DNA of 64,000 nt. Source: Photobacterium atrarenae. Its GTDB lineage: Bacteria; Pseudomonadota; Gammaproteobacteria; Enterobacterales; Vibrionaceae. Shown piece by piece: positions 56,305 through 64,000 of the stretch. How positions within the stretch are numbered: position 1 is the stretch's first letter; each line of letters starts with the position of its first letter. The translations under genes were made by a program, and so were the position numbers. The notes beneath the pieces were generated by a model. That model did no database searches, was not told the origin of the DNA, and was given only the letters and a program-made list of their open reading frames with translations. The DNA lies in NCBI RefSeq assembly GCF_024380015.1, contig NZ_CP101508.1, forward strand, positions 2,480,902 to 2,544,901, given 5' to 3'.

Positions 56305-56311
56305 AGGGGTA

Positions 56312-57460
56312 TTAGCCCAGCAGGCTCAGTGCAGCCTGAGGCGCTTGCTTGGCTTGTGCCAAGATAGACGTCGAAGCCTGTTGCAGAATTTGGTTCTTCG
56401 TCATGTTGGTGGTTTCTTTCGCAAAGTCAGTATCACGGATACGGCTATTCGACGCATTCACATTTTCGTTGACGTTGTTCAAGTTATTGATGGTGTGGTT
56501 CAGACGGTTCTGAGAAGCACCCAGCTCAGCACGGTTTGAATCGACATACTTCATCGCGCCGTCCAGAACCGCAACGGCTTGCTGCGCACCACCAACAGAT
56601 GTCACGTCAATCTCAGACACGGTGGTGTTGGCTGCAGTACCGGCAATGGAAGCGTCAACCGCAGCACCTTTGCTGTCAGTCATCGCGATACCACCAGTGG
56701 TGACCCCAACCGTCCCTTCATTTGAGAACAGCTGCAGTTCGCCTTTTTCAGAAACCGACGCGTTGATCTTGTCATTCTGACCATTGATACGGGTAGCAAT
56801 CTCTTCGATATCATCGCCTTTGACCAGATCAACCTTCACAGCAGTGGCAGTACCGGCGGAGTCAGTCACGCTCAGTTCAATCGAGGTATCGGCGTCCAGG
56901 GTGGCGTCCGGCGTCGCGGCATTGGTCGAAACAAGCATACTGCCGCCCATTTTCGCTTCGTCAGAACGAATGTTGTTGAAGTTCATCTGAACCGCTTCAC
57001 CCGAGTCAGCACCGACCTGGAAGGAACGGGAACCGAAAGTACCGTTCAGCAGTTTGGTACCACCGAAAGAAGTCGTTTCTGCAATCCGGTTCAGCTCATC
57101 GTTCAGCGCGGTGACTTCTTCCTGAATCGAGTCACGGTCTTCCTGAGAGTTAGAGCCGTTGGCCGATTGCAGGGCCAGGTCACGCATCCGTTGCAGGATA
57201 TTGGTGGTTTCCTGCATCGAACCTTCAGCGGTCTGCGCCATCGAAATACCGTCATTGGCGTTACGCACCGCAACATCCAGACCACGGCTCTGGGTCATCA
57301 AACGGTTCGAGATCTGCAGGCCCGCCGCGTCATCTTTCGCACTGTTGATTTTGCTACCGGTTGCCAGGCGCTCCATTGAGTTTGCAGTCGCGTCAGTCGC
57401 CTGACCCAGGTAACGCTGAGCGGTCATTGCAGAAACGTTCGTATTTACTGTAACTGCCAT
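56312..57460 (-). CDS. Flagellin, sigma28-type promoter
   Basis: 382 residues with conserved D0/D1 ends ([46 protein letters not shown]) and a short variable centre (about 170-285), as in Vibrio polar flagellins. AAGGAGAG precedes the ATG. It is very similar to the neighbouring flagellin over both ends but differs in the centre, so it is a tandem duplicate. A good sigma28 promoter stands about 77 bases upstream, so it should be made late. Confidence 0.96.
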   Translation of the reverse strand: MAVTVNTNVSAMTAQRYLGQATDATANSMERLATGSKINSAKDDAAGLQISNRLMTQSRGLDVAVRNANDGISMAQTAEGSMQETTNILQRMRDLALQSANGSNSQEDRDSIQEEVTALNDELNRIAETTSFGGTKLLNGTFGSRSFQVGADSGEAVQMNFNNIRSDEAKMGGSMLVSTNAATPDATLDADTSIELSVTDSAGTATAVKVDLVKGDDIEEIATRINGQNDKINASVSEKGELQLFSNEGTVGVTTGGIAMTDSKGAAVDASIAGTAANTTVSEIDVTSVGGAQQAVAVLDGAMKYVDSNRAELGASQNRLNHTINNLNNVNENVNASNSRIRDTDFAKETTNMTKNQILQQASTSILAQAKQAPQAALSLLG

Positions 57461-57536
57461 AGTGTCTCTCCTTTCCTATTCATCATGGCTTGACCAGCTC
57501 AGCCGGAAAAACCTTGTTATTCTGTGTTCATGAGTT

Positions 57537-57563
57537 GTAACGGCATGGATTGAAAAACCTTTA
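57537..57563 (-). promoter_or_regulatory. Sigma28 (FliA) promoter of the downstream flagellin
   Basis: Minus strand TAAAG (57559-57563), 14 bases, GCCGTTAC (57537-57544), close to the Vibrio sigma28 consensus TAAAG-N14-GCCGTTAA. Confidence 0.8.
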
Positions 57564-57670
57564 AGCTTTTTTTGGAATTTTTTTGTGGCCGTTTTGAAAT
57601 GTGATCGCACGCATGAAAATGAGAGCGCCCTTGGTTGGCTCAAGATACTGAACCCCAAATCCCGGTATAC

Positions 57671-57703
57671 AAAAACGGCAAGGGGTTGCCCCTTGCCGTT
57701 TTT
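57671..57703. terminator. Terminator after the upstream flagellin
   Basis: AAAAACGGCAAGGGG and CCCCTTGCCGTTTTT pair over a three-base loop (15 bp), with T-run on both strands. It isolates the two flagellin units. Confidence 0.9.
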
Positions 57704-57732
57704 GAAAGATATAACTGCTACTGCGCAGAAAC

Positions 57733-58878
57733 TTACTGCAGCAAGCTCATCGCCGCCTGCGGCACCTGCTTGGCCTGGGCCAGGATAGAGGTCGACGCCT
57801 GTTGCAGGATCTGGCTCTTGGTCATTTCCGTAGTTTCCTTGGCAAAGTCAGTGTCGCGGATCCGGCTGTTCGAAGCTGACACGTTCTCGGAGACATTCGC
57901 CAGGTTGTTGATCGTATGACCCAGGCGGTTTTGCTTCGCACCCAGATCAGCACGCTGGCTGTCGATGTATTTCAGTGCCGCATCAATGATCGGCACCGCA
58001 TGCTGCGCACCACCGACGGTTTCCACATCAACCGAAGCAACGGTGACATCTTGTGCTGCGCCCATCGCCATGGTGGTCTGCGTGCCGTCTTCGTTGTTCA
58101 TCACAACGCTGCCCGACGTCATGGCCACCGTGCCGTCACCGGAGAAGATCTGCAGTTGACCTTTTTCATCGACGGATGCATTGAGCTTGTCATTCTGGCC
58201 ATTGATGCGGGTCGCGATCTCTTCAATATCATCGCCTTCGACTAGCGTCACATCAACATTCGTCACGTTCCCCAGGCTATCGGTGATACTAAACTGAACC
58301 GGGGTATCGGCACTCAGTTTTGCATCCGCCTGGATCGGGGTCGTAGACTGCATCAGGCTGCCGCCCATTTTCTCGTAGTCGGCACGGACACTGTCAATCC
58401 CCATGATGATGGCTTCACCAGAATCGGCACCGATCTGGAACGCCGCTTCACCGAAAGTGCCGTTGAGTAATTTACGGCCACCAAAGGCAGTCGTTTCAGC
58501 AATCCGGTTCAGCTCGTCCTGCAGGGCGCTCACTTCTTCCTGGATCGCGACACGATCATCATCTGAGTTCGCACCGTTGGCAGACTGTAGGGACAGATCC
58601 CGCATCCGCTGCAGGATACTGGTTGATTCTTGCATCGCCCCTTCCGCTGTCTGGGCAATTGAAATGCCATCGTTGGCGTTACGCATGGCAACATTCAGGC
58701 CACGCGTCTGGGCAACCAGACGGTTCGAGATCTGCAGACCCGCCGCATCATCTTTTGCGCTGTTGATTTTGCTACCGGTCGACAGACGCTCCATCGATGT
58801 ACTCAGGTCACTTGTTGCTTTGCCCAGGTAACGCTGCGCCGTCATGGCAGAGACGTTAGTGTTCACGGTTACAGCCAT
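57733..58878 (-). CDS. flaA: Flagellin, sigma54-type promoter (flaA-like)
   Basis: 381 residues starting [26 protein letters not shown] at the ATG 58876-58878, with AAGGAGAG before it. The open frame extends 50 codons further upstream, but that part is leader sequence. Ends are nearly identical to the other flagellin; the centre (about 168-285) differs. It has a strong -24/-12 promoter, as does flaA of Vibrio cholerae, the flagellin essential for filament formation; the name rests on that and on position after flgL. Confidence 0.92.
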   Translation of the reverse strand: MAVTVNTNVSAMTAQRYLGKATSDLSTSMERLSTGSKINSAKDDAAGLQISNRLVAQTRGLNVAMRNANDGISIAQTAEGAMQESTSILQRMRDLSLQSANGANSDDDRVAIQEEVSALQDELNRIAETTAFGGRKLLNGTFGEAAFQIGADSGEAIIMGIDSVRADYEKMGGSLMQSTTPIQADAKLSADTPVQFSITDSLGNVTNVDVTLVEGDDIEEIATRINGQNDKLNASVDEKGQLQIFSGDGTVAMTSGSVVMNNEDGTQTTMAMGAAQDVTVASVDVETVGGAQHAVPIIDAALKYIDSQRADLGAKQNRLGHTINNLANVSENVSASNSRIRDTDFAKETTEMTKSQILQQASTSILAQAKQVPQAAMSLLQ

Positions 58879-58983
58879 TTTGCTCTCCTTTGACTTTCGC
58901 TCTTGGTTGGCGAAACAGCCTACCCGCAACAATCGGAACAAAGACCTTGAAGCGGGGCCAGCTATAAGTTGTAAATCATATCG

Positions 58984-58998
58984 GCAACATTTTTGCCG
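58984..58998 (-). promoter_or_regulatory. Second, weaker -24/-12 match before the flaA-like flagellin
   Basis: Minus strand CGGCAA-AAATG-TTGC, correct spacing, 41 bases closer to the gene than the stronger site. It could be an alternative promoter, a decoy, or chance. Confidence 0.4.
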
Positions 58999-59024
58999 AG
59001 AATTCATGGTAGTGCCGTTATCAA

Positions 59025-59039
59025 GCAATCATCATGCCA
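59025..59039 (-). promoter_or_regulatory. Sigma54 promoter of the flaA-like flagellin
   Basis: Minus strand TGGCAT-GATGA-TTGC, nine of ten key positions. Start near 59013, leader about 135 bases. It is the best sigma54 match in the window. Confidence 0.8.
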
Positions 59040-59214
59040 AAAAATAAAACCGTTTAATAACAGCAGGTTATACCATCGGGTCGCGGTGTATTTACGAAAG
59101 CGGCAAGCCGGTGCCAGTTCAGTTGCCACTTTGCCGGAAACCGCATTCATCTTTTGCCGCTGGCACCATCAGCCAGCCGAACCTGGTTCTTGGCGGCCGA
59201 CCCGATCAATCGGA

Positions 59215-60405
59215 TCAGATATAATTAAACAAATTCAGATCTTTGGTTTTAGCAAAGGCCTGCTGGGATGCCTGCAGGGCCATCATGTTTTCATTGAGTT
59301 CAATCACCGCCGTCGCGTAATCGAGATCTTCCAGCGTCCCGCGGGCCTGCTTCATCACGATCCGGAAATCTTCATGCATATCTTCCTGGCGATCTAAAGT
59401 TTGCAGCCGGGTACCAATTTCTGACCGGGCCCGGTTAATATGCTTGAAGCCTTCAGACAACTCTGCCGCAACCTGATGCAACTCAGCAGATGCCGAAGCA
59501 TCCGACACGCTGCGATCCGACAGCTCGATACCGCGGCGAAAAGCATCAAACACGTTCACTTTGTCCTGGCGGGATAAATCGATCACATCCCCGTTTTCGA
59601 TTTCCCCTTCAATGTCCACCTTCAGGGTGCCCCATTCAATCCCTTTGCCGGGTTCGAACGGTGCACTGCTGACCACCGCGCCATTCTGGTACAGCTGGTA
59701 CGAGGTACCGGACGGCGAGGTCGTGAACTCAACCCGGTACGCTGACTGATCGGCATCATTACTGTTGGTCGCTTGCGAGAGCAGCAACATCGAGCCTTCC
59801 CGCAGCTGATAGTCCGGCTGATAATCACCATACGGATTGGTGACTTCCATAAACAGCTTGTCACCGGCATCATTCATGGGGACTTCGACGGCCGGTGCCA
59901 CCTTCGCCATCCGCTGATAGCTATCACCGACGTAGCTGACATGACCGTTATTATCCCGGAAAAACGGCTGTTTGCTGTACTGGGTCCCGGCAAACACATA
60001 GTTGCCGGATTCATCCTGGGTATTGACCAGGTTCATGAACGAATCAAACAGCCCCTGCATATCCTGTTTGTGTGCCAGGCGATCATCCCCGGATAAGGAG
60101 CCGTTCACCATCATCATCGACTTGCGTTTGGCTTCATCAAGCAGGTTTTCAACCTCCGTGATCGCGGTTTCTTCATTGTCCAGTCGGTTTCGTGCCAGCG
60201 TGATCGACTTCAACGATTGCTCGATTTGGGTATTTTGCTGATCAAAGTTCTGGATATAGATGGACGAGACCGGGTCGTCTCCGGCTGTCAGCAAGCGCTT
60301 GCCGGATGCCAGCTGCTGCTGGTTTTCTGCAACTTTTACTTGCTGGCGGTTCATGTCATTGGCCACCGACTGATAATTATGGAAGCTGGCAATTCGGCTA
60401 ATCAT
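59215..60405 (-). CDS. flgL: Hook-filament junction protein FlgL (HAP3)
   Basis: 396 residues; MISRIASFHNYQSVANDMNRQQVKVAENQQQLASGKRLLTAGDDP at the N-terminus and DYATAVIELNENMMALQASQQAFAKTKDLNLFNYI at the C-terminus are flagellin-like junction helices. It lies 14 bases after flgK. Confidence 0.96.
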   Translation of the reverse strand: MISRIASFHNYQSVANDMNRQQVKVAENQQQLASGKRLLTAGDDPVSSIYIQNFDQQNTQIEQSLKSITLARNRLDNEETAITEVENLLDEAKRKSMMMVNGSLSGDDRLAHKQDMQGLFDSFMNLVNTQDESGNYVFAGTQYSKQPFFRDNNGHVSYVGDSYQRMAKVAPAVEVPMNDAGDKLFMEVTNPYGDYQPDYQLREGSMLLLSQATNSNDADQSAYRVEFTTSPSGTSYQLYQNGAVVSSAPFEPGKGIEWGTLKVDIEGEIENGDVIDLSRQDKVNVFDAFRRGIELSDRSVSDASASAELHQVAAELSEGFKHINRARSEIGTRLQTLDRQEDMHEDFRIVMKQARGTLEDLDYATAVIELNENMMALQASQQAFAKTKDLNLFNYI

Positions 60406-60419
60406 GGTCTGTCAGTCTC

Positions 60420-62303
60420 CTAGCGTGAAGCATTCAGTAAGGTGTCAAACGTTTCATTGGCGACGGTCATGATCCGGGATGAAGCCATATAGGCTTGCTG
60501 AAACTTCATCATGTTTGCCGCCTCTTCATCGAGGTTGACCCCGGCAATTTCCGCCACCCGGCTCTCGGCCGCATCTTTCTCGACCAGTCCGACTTCTTTC
60601 AAGCGTGCGGCGGAAGCCTTCTGCACACCCATCTCGGTGTTCAGCCCCTGGTAAACATCAATCACGGTGGAGCGGCCACCATCCATCCGCTTATCTGCCT
60701 GCAGATCCTGCATCCGGAGCAGGTTGCCATTGTCCCCATCCGCCGCATTGAGGTTCACCGCGAACAGATCGCCTCCGGCTGCCCCCGGCCCCAGCGTGAA
60801 GCCACTGCCACCAATCACCACTTCGCCGGACGGTGGATAAGGTTGCGGCGGCTGTAAAATATTGCCTTGCTTATCCAGCACCGCGTACTGGCTGGCATCC
60901 GGTGAGACGGCCACCTGGAATTCATGTAAGCTACCGCCACGGGTCACATGAAACTCGGCACTGCCCTGGATCTGGCTGGCTGAGCTTAAATAGCTTTGCG
61001 CGGCAATACCGGCCGGATCGGTCAGGCTCATGCTGATCTCCCCCGCTGCCGAGCGGGTCGGACGCAGCACAATCCGCTCCCCGGCTTTCATTGGTGCTTC
61101 CATTTCGACCCGGAAACCATCCATCGCAAAGGTCGGCGGGGTACCGCTCGGGATCACCGTCTGGCGGCTGCCATCCGGCATCGCCAGGGTGTGCTGACTG
61201 CCGTCAAACGTCAGGCCATATTCGCCGATCTTCATTTGACTGAGATCCTCGACATAGACTTTCAGATCCGCACTGGATCCCGCCGGCAACATCACCCGAG
61301 CCGCAGCAACGGCCGGATCGTTGACATCCCGGAACATGTTCTGCCCGACCTGCCCCTTCAGATCCAAGCCCTGCTGCTGCAGCTCATTCACCGAATGCGA
61401 AAAGCCGATGGCAATCCGCCCGATCTCATCCATGGCATGGGTCAGGGTCTCATCACGAAACTGAAACAAGGCCGCCATTTTTCCGCCGATGTCATCATTT
61501 CGGATTGTTTTCAGCGATTTCCCTTCCACGATGGCCAATTGGGTCTGCTGCGGATCCGGTTTGCCGCTGACCATGCGCAGCTCACTGGCTTCCGTTCCGG
61601 AAACCAGGGTATGGCCGCTGCCAATCATCACGTTGAAGCTCTCGTCATTCTTGTGGGTCACCGTAACCTTGGTGTATTCCGACAGTTCATTGATCAAGCT
61701 CTGATGGCGATCCAGCAGATCGTTGTCATGACCGGACGCCGGGGTTTTCACCAGCGCCTTGTGCACATCCACCAGCTCTCGGGCAATGTCATTGACCCGG
61801 TTCAGGGTGCGTGACAGCACTTCATTGGTTTCTGACTGCTGACGCGCCAGAATGGTGTAATTGTCATTGAGGCCAGCCGCCACCATCTTGCCTTTTTCCA
61901 GCACCACCTTGCGCGAGCCCATATCATTCGGGCTATCCGCCAGTGCCTTCACAGCGTCATACCACTGGTTCATATCTTCCGGGATTTTCTTGGCACTGTT
62001 GGCCAGCATATTGTCCAACCGTCCCAGTTGCCCTTCCCGCTCCATGGCATAACTCAGGTTGGTGGTGGTCAGATTCAGCTCGTTGGTGGCAAACTGATCA
62101 AACCCACGGCGAACTTCTGCCGCATGCACCCCGGTGCCATACTGGTTTCCCCCCCACCAGATCGGATCATTGGCTTGCTGGACCACAGACTGACGGCTGT
62201 AGCCTTCGGTATTAACATTGTTAATGTTATGGCTGGTGGTGTTGAGCTGCCGCTGAGCAGTCATCAACCCCTGTGAGCCAAGGTTGAGCAAGTCAAACCC
62301 CAT
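60420..62303 (-). CDS. flgK: Hook-filament junction protein FlgK (HAP1)
   Basis: 627 residues with N-terminal LNLGSQGLMTAQRQLNTTSHNINNVNTEGYSRQ and C-terminal AGVNLDEEAANMMKFQQAYMASSRIMTVANETFDTLLNA, both signatures. GGAGGATCC precedes the ATG. It starts the flgKL unit. Confidence 0.97.
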   Translation of the reverse strand: MGFDLLNLGSQGLMTAQRQLNTTSHNINNVNTEGYSRQSVVQQANDPIWWGGNQYGTGVHAAEVRRGFDQFATNELNLTTTNLSYAMEREGQLGRLDNMLANSAKKIPEDMNQWYDAVKALADSPNDMGSRKVVLEKGKMVAAGLNDNYTILARQQSETNEVLSRTLNRVNDIARELVDVHKALVKTPASGHDNDLLDRHQSLINELSEYTKVTVTHKNDESFNVMIGSGHTLVSGTEASELRMVSGKPDPQQTQLAIVEGKSLKTIRNDDIGGKMAALFQFRDETLTHAMDEIGRIAIGFSHSVNELQQQGLDLKGQVGQNMFRDVNDPAVAAARVMLPAGSSADLKVYVEDLSQMKIGEYGLTFDGSQHTLAMPDGSRQTVIPSGTPPTFAMDGFRVEMEAPMKAGERIVLRPTRSAAGEISMSLTDPAGIAAQSYLSSASQIQGSAEFHVTRGGSLHEFQVAVSPDASQYAVLDKQGNILQPPQPYPPSGEVVIGGSGFTLGPGAAGGDLFAVNLNAADGDNGNLLRMQDLQADKRMDGGRSTVIDVYQGLNTEMGVQKASAARLKEVGLVEKDAAESRVAEIAGVNLDEEAANMMKFQQAYMASSRIMTVANETFDTLLNASR

Positions 62304-62350
62304 GGATCCTCCAACGATTGAGGGGGTTAATGTAATCTAAAGTTAACCAT

Positions 62351-62365
62351 GCAAAATTCATTCCA
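62351..62365 (-). promoter_or_regulatory. Candidate sigma54 promoter for flgKL
   Basis: Minus strand TGGAAT-GAATT-TTGC, correct spacing, full TTGC at -12, four of six at -24, about 48 bases before the flgK ATG. Confidence 0.55.
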
Positions 62366-62498
62366 TAATAAGAATAAATTTATCTTATTGAATTTAAATA
62401 ACTTTTTGTTGGGCGAAAGGAAAATATGGGTGTGGCGGGCAAGAGTTTGCCGTGACGAAGAAGCGCAGAGGCTGGAGGAGCAGCGGCAGGAATCACCC

Positions 62499-62516
62499 GC
62501 CCTGCATCAGCAGGGC
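62499..62516. other. Stem-loop after flgJ
   Basis: GCCCTGC and GCAGGGC pair over ATCA just beyond the flgJ stop. No T-run follows on the minus strand, so it is not a proven terminator; it may protect the 3' end of the flgJ message. Confidence 0.4.
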
Positions 62517-62524
62517 AGTTACGT

Positions 62525-63529
62525 TTATTTCATCAAGCGCTTTACGGTATCCATCACACTGATCACTTTATCAGAATATTTGGGGTCGGTCGCATAGCCG
62601 GCCTGATGCAAATTGCGGATAAAGCGAACCGGATCAGCCGGTTGCTCTAAGGCTTGGGAATAGCGTGGGTTCTCATTGAGGAAGCGAACATAATCATTAA
62701 AGCTCTGCTGATAATTATCATAAGAGCGAAATGCCGCCTTTTCCTGAACCGGGATCCCGTTGTGAAACTCCAGGGTACTGGTCGCGACTTTGTTGCCCGA
62801 CCATCGCGGGTCGGCCTTGATATTAAACAGGTTATTGCTGTTTCCGGCCGCATTGCGGATCACTTTCTTGCCCCAGCCAGTCTCCAGCGCCGCTTGTGCG
62901 ATCAATACCGAAGGCTCTGTGCCCAGGGCATGGGCAGCCTTCTCTGCATACGGACGCATCCGGGTCACAAAATCTTCCGGCGAGCGAAACTCAGGCTCGG
63001 AGGCTGCCAACTTTCTCGGCGGCACCGGCGCAGTGAAAGATGCCGGCTGCGTTTTTTGCATCAGCGCCAGCGCATCATCCGCCGCTTTTTCGATCATGGC
63101 TTTATCCGAAATCATAGCTTTATCCGGCTGGCGATCCGGCAAAGGCTTCAGTTCAGACGGCAAGTTCAGCGGCACGGCCTTGGCCGCCTCACGAAACGCC
63201 GTATCATCGGCGCTCACCGTATTCTCTTCACCGCCACCCAGCTGCTCGACAATCAGATCTGCCAATCCAAGCGAGCCGGTTGAGCTCAGCTCACTGGCCA
63301 TCTGCTCATCACGCATCTGCTCGAAAAATTTGGTGCTATTGCTACTCATCAAATCTGACTCAAACGCCTCGTTCGCCTGGCGCATGGATTTAAACAGCAT
63401 CTGGGTAAACAGCGCCTCGAACTGCTGCGCCGCACCGCGTAATGAGGCACTCTCGTCGCTGTTAATTCCCGCCCGCAACCGTTCAAGGTTGGAGATGTCG
63501 TGAATAAAGCCCGGATCAGTGGTCTTCAT
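62525..63529 (-). CDS. flgJ: Flagellar rod-assembly protein and muramidase FlgJ
   Basis: N-terminal rod-cap domain (LRGAAQQFEALFTQMLFKSMRQANEAF at about 30-56) and a C-terminal glucosaminidase domain (SVLIAQAALETGWGKKVIRNAAGNSNNLFNIKAD) with catalytic E216, which opens the peptidoglycan for the rod. A short DKAMI repeat lies in the linker at about 137-146. 334 residues. Confidence 0.95.
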   Translation of the reverse strand: MKTTDPGFIHDISNLERLRAGINSDESASLRGAAQQFEALFTQMLFKSMRQANEAFESDLMSSNSTKFFEQMRDEQMASELSSTGSLGLADLIVEQLGGGEENTVSADDTAFREAAKAVPLNLPSELKPLPDRQPDKAMISDKAMIEKAADDALALMQKTQPASFTAPVPPRKLAASEPEFRSPEDFVTRMRPYAEKAAHALGTEPSVLIAQAALETGWGKKVIRNAAGNSNNLFNIKADPRWSGNKVATSTLEFHNGIPVQEKAAFRSYDNYQQSFNDYVRFLNENPRYSQALEQPADPVRFIRNLHQAGYATDPKYSDKVISVMDTVKRLMK

Positions 63530-63562
63530 AGCTAGAAACCTAAGATTCGTCGCAGTTGCGAT

Positions 63563-64000
63563 TTAAATAATAATGAGCTGGCCTTCAATGGCCCCGGCCT
63601 GTTTCAGAGACTGCAAAATCGCCATCAAATCTGACGGCGCAGCCCCGACCTGGTTGACCGCCCGAACCAGCTCGTCCAAAGTCACGCCCGGCTCGAACTT
63701 AAACATCCGCGAGTCTTCTTCCTCAACATTAATATCTGAGTTCGGCACCAGCACGGTATTACCGCCAGAAAACGCATTCGGCTGGCTGGCGGTGAAATTT
63801 TCTTTAATCGTTACCGTCATCCCGCCATGGGTAATTGCCGCAGGTTTCAGCCGCACATGCTGGCCGACCACAATAGTGCCGGTCCGTGAGTTGACGATGA
63901 TCTTGGCCGCGCCGTCAGCCGGCTCAAACTCCAGGTTTTCGATCGTCGATAAAAATGCCACCCGCTGGCTGACATCCCGTGGTGCCCGTACCCGGATCGA
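63563..64000 (-). CDS. flgI: Flagellar P-ring protein FlgI (5' part beyond the window)
   Basis: The visible C-terminal 145 residues ([25 protein letters not shown], then [16 protein letters not shown], and [41 protein letters not shown]) are the C-terminal part of FlgI, the periplasmic ring around the rod. The frame is open to the right edge, so the start is outside. flgJ follows after 33 bases. Confidence 0.96.
   Translation of the reverse strand, partial: SIRVRAPRDVSQRVAFLSTIENLEFEPADGAAKIIVNSRTGTIVVGQHVRLKPAAITHGGMTVTIKENFTASQPNAFSGGNTVLVPNSDINVEEEDSRMFKFEPGVTLDELVRAVNQVGAAPSDLMAILQSLKQAGAIEGQLIII

Larger units (their letters stand above)
58879..59214. other. 336-base intergenic region between flgL and the flaA-like flagellin
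   Basis: No gene is supported. It holds two -24/-12 promoter matches (58984-58998 and 59025-59039) and a pair of facing octamers GGTGCCAG / CTGGCACC (59110-59117 and 59160-59167) of unknown meaning. No clear terminator for flgL was found. Confidence 0.7.

Noticed and set aside
59110..59167. Facing octamers GGTGCCAG and CTGGCACC downstream of flgL
   Set aside because: The 42-base loop and lack of a T-run argue against a terminator; a nearby TGGCAC-N4-TTGC has the wrong spacing for sigma54.
62149..62155. Seven-base poly-C/G runs in flgK, flhB (36613-36619), parP (23669-23675) and gfcC
   Set aside because: Runs of seven arise often where GGN or CCN codons meet; they are too common in this window to call contingency loci singly.
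1..64000. CRISPR arrays, tRNA or rRNA genes, insertion sequences
   Set aside because: No regularly spaced repeats, cloverleaf sequences, transposase frames or terminal repeats were seen on either strand.

Overview
The window reads as chromosomal DNA of a polar-flagellated marine gammaproteobacterium of the family Vibrionaceae. The evidence is the flrA-flrB-flrC regulators, flhF-flhG followed by fliA-cheYZAB-parC-parP-cheW, a DUF2802 (FipA-type) gene, flaG/flaI, and system I cytochrome c maturation genes joined to the chemotaxis operon. Continuity of flgI..flgL, flagellins, fliD and flrABC with the fliE-to-cheW block fits Photobacterium or a relative better than Vibrio cholerae, where these genes are split; the genus is not proven. 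Nearly everything is on the minus strand. Only the capsule export set gfcABCD, one small membrane gene and a two-gene flagellar accessory unit are on the plus strand.

Bases 1-11.5 kb: a surface-polysaccharide locus. A truncated adenylate-forming enzyme, wecC, wecB, wzc and wza run leftward from a 640-base AT-rich divergent region. That region holds an exact ops element (RfaH recruitment) in the wza leader. Rightward from it run gfcA (yjbE), gfcB (yjbF), gfcC (yjbG) and gfcD (yjbH), as in group 4 capsule systems, but no low-molecular-weight phosphatase (wzb/etp) is present. Bases 11.6-13.8 kb: a small membrane protein gene, then yfcL, epmC and mlaA.

Bases 13.8-21.1 kb: the complete ccm set for cytochrome c maturation, in two units (ccmAB and ccmCDEFGHI), with a NarP-like 7-2-7 site between them. 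Bases 21.2-22.3 kb: a FliK-like protein paired with a free-standing FlhB C-terminal domain.

Bases 22.4-49.2 kb: fipA, cheW, parP, parC, cheB, cheA, cheZ, cheY, fliA, flhG, flhF, flhA, flhB, fliRQPONMLK and fliJIHGFE. Together these build the export gate, C ring and motor switch, place them at the pole, and run the chemotaxis array that ParC/ParP tether there. Bases 49.3-64 kb: flrC, flrB, flrA, fliS, flaI, fliD, flaG, two flagellins, flgL, flgK, flgJ and the 3' end of flgI.

The promoters seen by eye fit the known hierarchy: a sigma70-like site before flrA; -24/-12 (sigma54) sites before flrB, flhA, fliK, the upstream flagellin and flgK; and a sigma28 site before the second flagellin. Observations most worth following are the FliK-like/FlhB-like pair, the triple repeat in the CheA linker, the eleven-step glycine ladder and C9 tract in FliH, the poly-C tract in gfcB, the ops element with a missing phosphatase, and a plus-oriented terminator between cheA and cheB. 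No tRNA, rRNA, CRISPR array or insertion sequence was seen.
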